From: Bacteroidota bacterium
Lineage (GTDB): Bacteria > Bacteroidota > Bacteroidia > Bacteroidales > Prolixibacteraceae
Direction of reading: 5' to 3'
Length of the DNA stretch: 11,558 nucleotides
NCBI GenBank assembly: GCA_013203755.1
Contig: JABMPI010000727.1
Coordinates: forward strand, 1 to 11,558
The translations under genes and the position numbers were made by a program. Within the stretch, counting starts at the first letter, position 1. Each line of letters opens with the position of its first letter. Positions 6,093-11,558 of this stretch are shown here, piece by piece. The notes beneath the pieces were generated by a model that was not told the origin of the DNA, did not search any database, and saw nothing but the letters and a program-made list of their open reading frames with translations.

Positions 6093-6124
6093 CAGTCTGC
6101 ATTAGTTCGAACCCGTTCAGGCTG
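6093..6124 (-). terminator. Hairpin between convergent genes (possible terminator of the minus-strand regulator)
   Basis: CAGTCTG (6093-6099) can pair with CAGGCTG (6118-6124) except at one position, and the palindrome GTTCGAAC (6105-6112) sits inside the loop. Read on the minus strand the hairpin is followed by TTATTTTTTAATTTT, a usable U-run, and it begins at the stop codon of the minus-strand gene. On the plus strand no T-run follows. The single mismatch on the minus strand and the long loop make it modest. Confidence 0.35.
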
Positions 6125-8639
6125 AAAATTGATCTTTGTAAAAAAGCAAAAACTGTTCAAAATCCATTGCGAGTGGTTCTCCCATAATGTCTTGGTATTT
6201 TGTACAATACGATTTAAAATTGAATTTTGCCAAATGAATATTATTTGCTTCTTTTAGTGCCCAAATTTGCAAATAAATGGCTTCTTCATTTAAATCATCG
6301 TAATCTAATATTCGTTGGGCAACATTTGCTACTTCTTTTAGGTTATTCTCTTTTTTATGAATTGTAGCTAATTTTAGTAGGTTGTCGATTACCTGATTGC
6401 CGGTAAAACCACGAATATCATCTAACCAATTCCAGGTAATTCCTTTTAAAAACCTTCCTCTTTTTACCAATAGAAAAAATGAGACAAGTTGTTTTTTTGA
6501 CATGCCTTCCGGAATTTGACAAAGATTAAAAGCTTCTACATAATCGCAAAAAAACGATTCTTCAATTTTGGCTTGCAAATACCCGTTAGTAGCAATTATT
6601 TCCATTCCTTCAAATTGAAGTAATATTCTTCTAAGTTTATTAAGTGTAACCGATCTATTGTTAGCTACTTTATTGGACGGAATTCCAGGCCAAAGTTTTT
6701 CATTTATTTCAGATGCATTGGCACCAATTCCATTTTTTAATGTATAAATAAGTATAAATAAAAATAGTTCTTTAACTTTTGGTGTGAACAACTCGGGTAT
6801 GTAATTTTCATTGTTGTCAATTGCTTTAAATTCACCAAATAAAAGGATCTGATTTCTGCTGGCCGGAACAGGGAGGACATAATTTGAGGAACTCTGTTTT
6901 TTTCGAAAATATCGATTAAAGATAAATCCTAAAACTAGTAGTAGAGTAATACCAATAATTATAAAGAACCATTTTTCCGAAAAGGAAATAATGGGATTTT
7001 CGGAAATTTTAATCTCTTTAAATTGAATTTCCTCATCCAAATATAATCTGTTAATTTCTTCGTTTCCCAAGGGGCGATTCCAAATGTATAAATTATCTAT
7101 ATAACCGCGTAAACTTGCTCCTGACGAAAGTGCGCTTCCCAACTGTATGTCGCCCGTACCCGAAAAAGGGGGATGTCCATCGGAGATTCCGATATTTTTG
7201 CCGTTTAAAAGAATTGATTGCTCTCCAGTTTGAATAATATATCGCCACGCCAAATGATACCAAACGTTTGGTATCAATGTCTCGTTAGAAATAAAATCGT
7301 TGGCCCACAAACCAAAATAGGGATGACCAGATCGCAAAATTAAGTGCATTCCTTTTCTGTATCCCGTTTCGAGATTTCCAATAATGGCATTGTCACCAAA
7401 TTCCAGAATATCAGTAAATTTTACAAAACAACTTACGGTAAAACTACTGTTGCGTAATCCATATATTTCGGGGTCTCCAAGGTTAACCCGGGCTTTTTCA
7501 GGAAGGCGTAAAACGTTTCCTCTTTCAATGTCTTGACTAAAAGAAAAATTATCACCGCTAAAAGTTTGTGTTGGGTTCAAGGCATCTATTAGAATTCCGT
7601 CAAACTCAAATTTGCTGGTCATTTTTTCACTTAATTCTAAAGGGGTAGCAAGAATTGAATGATTTTCTGGAATTTCCATTTCTCCGGTAACAATAATTTG
7701 TTCAGGAGACATTTTAAATCCAGGAGCATATGGAGATAGAATTACCTCTTCGCCACCACGAAACGGAAAACTAAATCTTCCTCCTGTAATCGACACATCC
7801 GGGTTTTTCCAATACACCTTTTCCAGGTTCTTCCCCGAAATACGTACTCGGCCTTTTATCATCGAAAAGGAATTTAATTGATCGATAATAAAATCGAAAA
7901 TAAAAATGTCTTCCCCTATAAAAATAAAATTTGGTTTTTTTCCATATTTCTTCCAGTTTTCTAACAAAAAATTGATGTAATCGGGAGCAAGATTACGACT
8001 GTCCATATTAGGTTGGATAATCGTTGGTAAATGATCGAAATCTTTTACCATAAATAGTTCGAGGTTTAAATTGGAATGGTTACTGTGAATGGTTGAAGTA
8101 CTCGCTAACTGATTTGCGGAAATTTGAAGTACATAGTTTCTTGTGTCATGTAAAATTCTACTTTCATTTTCAAAATCACCTTCAATAAAAAGTACAATTC
8201 TGCGGTTAGCTTGCACTAAATATTCCACAGATGGCCATGTTTCTCCACGAGGTAAATAAAAGATCTCTTTAGAAATATCCGAGTTTTTTATAATTGAATC
8301 GAGAAGAAGAACGTTGTCGTTGTAACTTAAAAAAACAGGAATTATTTTTGACTGATCTTCCTTTGTTATGGTCTGAATCTTTTTTAATGCGGTTGATAAC
8401 TCAGTTGTTGACCCGTTTAAAAAAGTATTCCCATTTATTGAATTTATTTTGATTTTTATTCCCGAAGAATTATTTCCCTGTAAAAATGCCCATAAACGCT
8501 CGTTGTTGAAGTTTTGAGAACTTAATTCGGTTATTAAAAATGTTTTGTCTGAAATGTCGGTAGCCTTTGTTATTCCTGTTCCTAAAAATAAGATTAACAG
8601 GAGGGGAAATACTATATGTTTTAACAGCCTGACCATCAT
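6117..8639 (-). CDS. Transmembrane one-component regulator: periplasmic LamG-type sensor, cytoplasmic SARP-like wHTH/BTAD domain
   Basis: An 840-residue protein that looks able to sense outside and bind DNA inside without a kinase. Residues 1-26 form a signal peptide. Residues about 30-330 contain LLENWKKYGKKPNFIFIGED, which resembles late strands of PI-PLC-like barrels, but no catalytic His pair is visible, so this part is probably non-enzymatic (weak assignment). Residues about 345-540 are a LamG/concanavalin-like domain: WYHLAWRYIIQTGEQSILLNGKNIG and GYIDNLYIWNRPLGNEEI are its typical repeats. One membrane helix spans about 558-578, followed by RYFRKKQ. Residues about 598-690 are a winged helix of OmpR/SARP type (VANNRSVTLNKLRRIL is the likely recognition region), and about 695-835 a BTAD-like helical repeat (YVEAF, LATIHKKENNLKEVANVAQRIL, DDLNEEAIYLQIWALKEANN). 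It is transcribed divergently from the cytochrome-SUMF1 and oxidoreductase genes, which are its likely targets. The ligand is unknown; LamG suggests a carbohydrate. Confidence 0.75.
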   Translation of the reverse strand: MMVRLLKHIVFPLLLILFLGTGITKATDISDKTFLITELSSQNFNNERLWAFLQGNNSSGIKIKINSINGNTFLNGSTTELSTALKKIQTITKEDQSKIIPVFLSYNDNVLLLDSIIKNSDISKEIFYLPRGETWPSVEYLVQANRRIVLFIEGDFENESRILHDTRNYVLQISANQLASTSTIHSNHSNLNLELFMVKDFDHLPTIIQPNMDSRNLAPDYINFLLENWKKYGKKPNFIFIGEDIFIFDFIIDQLNSFSMIKGRVRISGKNLEKVYWKNPDVSITGGRFSFPFRGGEEVILSPYAPGFKMSPEQIIVTGEMEIPENHSILATPLELSEKMTSKFEFDGILIDALNPTQTFSGDNFSFSQDIERGNVLRLPEKARVNLGDPEIYGLRNSSFTVSCFVKFTDILEFGDNAIIGNLETGYRKGMHLILRSGHPYFGLWANDFISNETLIPNVWYHLAWRYIIQTGEQSILLNGKNIGISDGHPPFSGTGDIQLGSALSSGASLRGYIDNLYIWNRPLGNEEINRLYLDEEIQFKEIKISENPIISFSEKWFFIIIGITLLLVLGFIFNRYFRKKQSSSNYVLPVPASRNQILLFGEFKAIDNNENYIPELFTPKVKELFLFILIYTLKNGIGANASEINEKLWPGIPSNKVANNRSVTLNKLRRILLQFEGMEIIATNGYLQAKIEESFFCDYVEAFNLCQIPEGMSKKQLVSFFLLVKRGRFLKGITWNWLDDIRGFTGNQVIDNLLKLATIHKKENNLKEVANVAQRILDYDDLNEEAIYLQIWALKEANNIHLAKFNFKSYCTKYQDIMGEPLAMDFEQFLLFYKDQFSA

Positions 8640-8650
8640 CTGGTTTTGTG

Positions 8651-8677
8651 AAATTAAGTGTTTGCAATACTTAATTT
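8651..8677. promoter_or_regulatory. Inverted repeat in the leader of the regulator gene
   Basis: AAATTAAGT (8651-8659) and ACTTAATTT (8669-8677) are perfect 9-bp inverted arms with a 9-bp spacer, centred 25 bp before the minus-strand start codon. The same AAATTAAG core recurs as a direct repeat at 8781-8799, so I read it as a possible autoregulatory site; an mRNA hairpin is the alternative. Confidence 0.5.
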
Positions 8678-8693
8678 TCTATTATTTTGTACT

Positions 8694-8701
8694 CAAAAAT
8701 A
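8694..8701 (-). promoter_or_regulatory. Candidate -7 box for the minus-strand regulator
   Basis: CAAAAATA on the plus strand reads TATTTTTG on the minus strand, an exact TAnnTTTG match, 55 bp before the regulator start. The -33 region has only TTTC (complement of 8720-8723) at an 18-bp spacing, so support is partial. The 8651-8677 inverted repeat would fall just downstream of the transcription start. Confidence 0.4.
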
Positions 8702-8780
8702 CTAAAATTATTTAACTGTGAAATATTTTTATGTAATTTATATTTTTCTCAACTTGCTAAAATTCAATCGATTCTGTTTT

Positions 8781-8799
8781 AAATTAAGATAAAATTAAG
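8781..8799 (+). promoter_or_regulatory. AAATTAAG direct repeat with 11-bp period (candidate activator site)
   Basis: AAATTAAG occurs at 8781-8788 and again at 8792-8799, exactly 11 bp apart, about 35 bp upstream of the candidate -33 element of the cytochrome gene. SARP and OmpR-type winged helices are known to bind direct repeats with about one helical turn between them, and the divergent regulator carries such a domain. A looser copy, TAGTTAAG, is at 8826-8833. Confidence 0.5.
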
Positions 8800-8833
8800 T
8801 AATTGTTATGTGGGTGATTGGGTTGTAGTTAAG

Positions 8834-8862
8834 TTGTTGCTAATAACAAACGTTTATAATTG
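8834..8862 (+). promoter_or_regulatory. Candidate promoter of the cytochrome-SUMF1 / oxidoreductase operon
   Basis: TTG (8834-8836) and TATAATTG (8855-8862) are 18 bp apart. The -7 box differs from TAnnTTTG at one base, which would suit a promoter that needs an activator. The start codon lies 18 bp downstream. Confidence 0.35.
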
Positions 8863-8880
8863 TAGCTAATATATCTTGGA

Positions 8881-10407
8881 ATGACTGATACGAAAATCAA
8901 ACGGAAACATTATTTGCTGTTTATTGTGGGAGGTTTAACGGCAATTCTGCTTTCTGGCTTATTTAATAAAACGGTTCATTATACTTCAACAAACGAGTTT
9001 TGTGCATCGTGCCATGTACATCCGCATGCCGATGCAACATGGAAACTCTCCATCCATAATAACACGGCTAGTGGAGTTTCGGTAAATTGTGTGGATTGTC
9101 ATCTTCCGCCAGAGGAGCAAGGTGTACGTTTTGTTACACACAAGGCATATCATGGGTTTCACGATTTATATTCGTATTTAACCAAAGATGTTGAAGAAAT
9201 AGATTGGGCAGAAAAAAGAACGCGTGAAGCAGCGGTAAGATTTGTTTACGAAGATGGGTGTAAAAAATGCCATACAAATATGTTCCCTTCTACTTTAAAT
9301 GCTTTGGGAGGAGAATCTCATTTAAAATATTTACGCAACCCTGAAAATACTTCATGTTTACAATGCCATCAGAACGTTGGGCATTATCGTGGTAAAACGG
9401 GGCTAATTGTTGAAGAGGCATCCTCAGGTTCAAAAGAGTTATACACTGAACTTATCGAGGTGAAAAAGTTTGTAAGTTTTGAAGAAAAATTACCGGGCAC
9501 TACGGTTTCATTTACTATGAAAGCTATTCCTGGAGGGCAGTTTAAAATGGGAACTCCGGCAAACGAATCTTATAGAAATAAAAATGAAGGGCCGATTCGT
9601 GAAGTAGCGGTTGATAGTTTTTGGATGGCCGAGATTGAAGTTAGTTGGAATGAATACCTGGCATTTTTTAGTGCTACGGGTTCGCAAGGACGAAAAGAAG
9701 CAACTGAAGTTGATGAGGAAACCGATGGTATTTCTGGTGCTACTCCTCCATGGGGAGCTCCGGATCAAGGCTGGGGGAAAGGTACACGTCCCGCAATAAC
9801 AATGAGCCACCTTGGAGCCGAAACTTATTGCCGCTGGTTAAGTCAGGTTACCGGTAGAAAATATCGTTTGCCAACTGAAGCAGAATGGGAATACGCTGCA
9901 CGAGCAAATACAAGTTCAGCCTATTTCTTTGAAGGTGAACCAAAAGATTTTGAATCGGATGGATTTTGGAATAAACTTTTTGGAGCCGATACAACAGGAA
10001 TTAATTCGTATGCAATTTATTACGAGAATAGTCCAAGTAGAACACAGGAGCCGGGTAAGGTAAAGGCGAATGCTTTTGGCTTAAAAAATATGTTGGGTAA
10101 TGTTGCTGAGTTCTGTTTAGATTATTACGATCCGCAGGTTTATGCAAAATATCCGAAAGGTGTAGTTAAAAATCCATATGGATCACGAAGTGGAATGGAA
10201 CATGTTGTGCGTGGTGGATCGTTTAAAAATTCTGCTAAAGATTTACGTGTAGGTCGTAGAGATTATACAAAAACTACAGAATGGTTGGTAACTGACCCGC
10301 AAATTCCTAAAAGTATCTGGTGGTATTCCGATACGAAGAGTGTTGGATTTAGGGTGGTTTGTGAATACGATTTGGAAAAAAATAATTCAGAAAAAAATAA
10401 TAACTAG
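8881..10407 (+). CDS. Membrane-anchored tetrahaem NapC/NrfH-type cytochrome c fused to a SUMF1/FGE-type domain
   Basis: A 508-residue fusion protein. Residues 11-27 form one N-terminal membrane helix with the rest outside the inner membrane. Residues 38-168 hold four CxxCH haem motifs: CASCH (41-45), CVDCH (70-74), CKKCH (127-131) and CLQCH (159-163), with the NapC/NrfH pattern FC.SCH...W..S.H....GV...C.DCH.P. Such cytochromes take electrons from membrane quinols and pass them to periplasmic partners. Residues about 210-495 are a SUMF1/FGE (EgtB/PvdO) domain: IPGGQFKMGT, EVSWNEYLAFF, RPAITMSHLGAETYCRWLSQVTG, YRLPTEAEWEYAAR, GLKNMLGNVAEFCLDYY, RGGSF and SVGFRVV. The copper-binding cysteines that follow RGGS in true formylglycine-generating enzyme are absent, so sulfatase activation is unlikely. 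It is followed after 6 bp by an exported oxidoreductase, a likely redox partner, and lies opposite a sensor-regulator. Confidence 0.85.
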   Translation: MTDTKIKRKHYLLFIVGGLTAILLSGLFNKTVHYTSTNEFCASCHVHPHADATWKLSIHNNTASGVSVNCVDCHLPPEEQGVRFVTHKAYHGFHDLYSYLTKDVEEIDWAEKRTREAAVRFVYEDGCKKCHTNMFPSTLNALGGESHLKYLRNPENTSCLQCHQNVGHYRGKTGLIVEEASSGSKELYTELIEVKKFVSFEEKLPGTTVSFTMKAIPGGQFKMGTPANESYRNKNEGPIREVAVDSFWMAEIEVSWNEYLAFFSATGSQGRKEATEVDEETDGISGATPPWGAPDQGWGKGTRPAITMSHLGAETYCRWLSQVTGRKYRLPTEAEWEYAARANTSSAYFFEGEPKDFESDGFWNKLFGADTTGINSYAIYYENSPSRTQEPGKVKANAFGLKNMLGNVAEFCLDYYDPQVYAKYPKGVVKNPYGSRSGMEHVVRGGSFKNSAKDLRVGRRDYTKTTEWLVTDPQIPKSIWWYSDTKSVGFRVVCEYDLEKNNSEKNNN

Positions 10408-10413
10408 AATATC

Positions 10414-11558
10414 ATGGATAAGAATCAACTTTCGCGCAGGAATTTTCTTGGAAAATCGGCACTTATAGGAGCTGCCGGCGTTATCGGAATGAATGCATTG
10501 AGTTCCTGCAGTTCAAAATCAAAAGCAGTTGATTATGAATTTCCTCCATTATTAGATAAGGCACCAGACGGTAAAAGGCTGCGGGCAGGTTTAGTGGGCT
10601 GTGGAAACCGTGGAACTGGTGCGGCACTAAATTTTTTGGCAGCAGGATCTGGTTTGGAATTGGTTGCTTTGGCAGATGTTTTTGAAGATAAAGTGTGGGA
10701 TTGTAAGAAAAAGCTTTTAAAGCAACGAGTCGAGATTCAAGAGAAGAATTGTTTTTGGGGTTTTGATGGATACAAAAGTTTACTTGAGGTTGACCTGGAT
10801 ATCGTTATTTTAGCGACTCCACCTCATTTCAGACTAGCTCATTTCGACGCTTGTGTTCAGGCAAAAAAACATGTATTTCTGGAAAAACCAGTTTGCGTTG
10901 ATCCGGTAGGAGCACGCCAAATTATAGCTACTTCTAAAAAAGCCGAAAATTTGGGTTTAACGGTAATTACAGGAACGCAGCGTCGCCACCAGCGAGACTA
11001 TGTTGAAACGTACAAACAAGTAGCTTCTGGAGCTATTGGAGAATTGGTTTCTGCAAAAGCGTGGTGGTTGCAAAGCCATGTTTGGTTCCGTACTCGCGAA
11101 GAGGGTTGGAGCGACATGGAATACATGATTAGAAATTGGAATAACTTTAGTTGGTTGGGTGGCGATCATATTTTAGATACGCACGTTCACAACATCGATA
11201 TTATAAATTGGTTTATGGGGAAACACCCCGAAGAAGCCATTGGCTTTGGTGGAAGAGCACGTCGATTAACAGGTAATCAATACGATTTTTTTAGTATAGA
11301 TTTTGAATTTGGCAACGGTGTTTTTTCTCATAGTATGTCTCGCCAGGTTGATAATTGTGCAAATTCTTTGGGTGAACGCATAATGGGAACCGTAGGATAT
11401 ACAAATTGTAAAAACACAATTTTTAACCCTGATGGTTCAGTAAAATGGACGTATGATTATCCTAAAAATAAGGATGGAAGATCGACCGGTGTAGTGAAGG
11501 TTTCTCCTTATGTGCAGGAGCACATTCATTTGGTAACTTCTATTCGAACCAATACTCC
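10414..11558 (+). CDS. Tat-exported Gfo/Idh/MocA-family oxidoreductase, predicted lipoprotein (3'-truncated)
   Basis: NAD(P)-dependent oxidoreductase of the glucose-fructose oxidoreductase/inositol dehydrogenase family; the frame stays open to the window end (381 complete codons), so the C-terminus is missing. The N-terminus has a Tat motif SRRNFLGK (7-14), a hydrophobic stretch, and a lipobox LSSC with C32, so it should be folded with cofactor in the cytoplasm, exported, and lipid-anchored after cutting by signal peptidase II. The Rossmann motif is GLVGCGNRG (59-67), the substrate-region signature is EKP (157-159), and the catalytic segment is GGDHILDTHVHNIDIINW (D251-H252 ... H259, D262). 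Exported members often oxidise or epimerise sugars with a tightly held nicotinamide cofactor. The start is 6 bp after the cytochrome-SUMF1 stop, so the two are one operon and probably work together. The substrate cannot be read from the sequence. Confidence 0.88.
   Translation, partial: MDKNQLSRRNFLGKSALIGAAGVIGMNALSSCSSKSKAVDYEFPPLLDKAPDGKRLRAGLVGCGNRGTGAALNFLAAGSGLELVALADVFEDKVWDCKKKLLKQRVEIQEKNCFWGFDGYKSLLEVDLDIVILATPPHFRLAHFDACVQAKKHVFLEKPVCVDPVGARQIIATSKKAENLGLTVITGTQRRHQRDYVETYKQVASGAIGELVSAKAWWLQSHVWFRTREEGWSDMEYMIRNWNNFSWLGGDHILDTHVHNIDIINWFMGKHPEEAIGFGGRARRLTGNQYDFFSIDFEFGNGVFSHSMSRQVDNCANSLGERIMGTVGYTNCKNTIFNPDGSVKWTYDYPKNKDGRSTGVVKVSPYVQEHIHLVTSIRTNT

Noticed and set aside
6117..8639. 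Active phosphatidylinositol-specific phospholipase C
   Set aside because: Only a late-barrel-like segment is seen; no catalytic His pair is visible, so a sensor role is more likely and even the fold is uncertain.
8470..8667. Small minus-strand frame overlapping the start of the regulator gene
   Set aside because: It overlaps the signal-peptide region of the regulator in another frame and its product shows no family features.
8881..10407. NrfH subunit of a nitrite reductase
   Set aside because: No NrfA or other nitrogen-oxide reductase lies nearby, and the protein is fused to a SUMF1 domain.

Overview
The window looks like the chromosome of a Bacteroidota member. The DNA is AT-rich, promoters of the TTTG/TAnnTTTG type can be seen, there are no Shine-Dalgarno runs, and LspA carries the long insert (HGKVVDMFYFP) typical of this phylum. 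The protein style suggests Bacteroidales/Marinilabiliales relatives, but that placement is inference. I see no tRNA, rRNA, CRISPR array, insertion sequence or phage gene.

Bases 1-2910 are housekeeping: the 3' part of lspA (cut by the window edge), cysS, and ribE, which ends in a clear hairpin-plus-T-run terminator.

Bases 2911-4428 are a compact three-gene pterin operon. It has a good promoter with an 18-bp perfect palindrome over its -7 box. The genes are an SDR pteridine reductase of the FolM/PTR1 type (Asp in place of the usual catalytic Ser), a FolB-fold protein much closer to FolX (dihydroneopterin triphosphate epimerase) than to FolB, and a shortened HPPK (FolK). FolM plus FolX is the known route to tetrahydromonapterin, so the operon probably makes a reduced pterin cofactor rather than, or as well as, folate.

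Bases 4429-6092 hold tryptophanase (tnaA), preceded by about 200 nt of untranslated leader. The leader contains a possible 30-codon leader peptide, a strong hairpin inside it, and a 9-bp inverted repeat after it. This looks like an attenuation or operator region, but the peptide has no Trp codon, so it is not a copy of TnaC.

Bases 6117-11558 form a divergent accessory module. On the minus strand is an 840-residue transmembrane one-component regulator: signal peptide, possible PLC-like region, LamG-type domain, one membrane helix, then a cytoplasmic SARP-like winged helix with a BTAD-like tail. Facing it on the plus strand are a membrane-anchored tetrahaem NapC/NrfH-type cytochrome fused to a SUMF1/FGE-type domain and, 6 bp later, a Tat-exported lipoprotein of the Gfo/Idh/MocA oxidoreductase family (cut by the window end). 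The 241-bp divergent region carries four copies of AAATTAAG: two as a direct repeat with an 11-bp period and two in an inverted repeat. These are good candidates for the regulator's binding sites. Together the three genes suggest a ligand-sensing, quinone-linked redox system in the periplasm, possibly acting on a carbohydrate. That function is inference.
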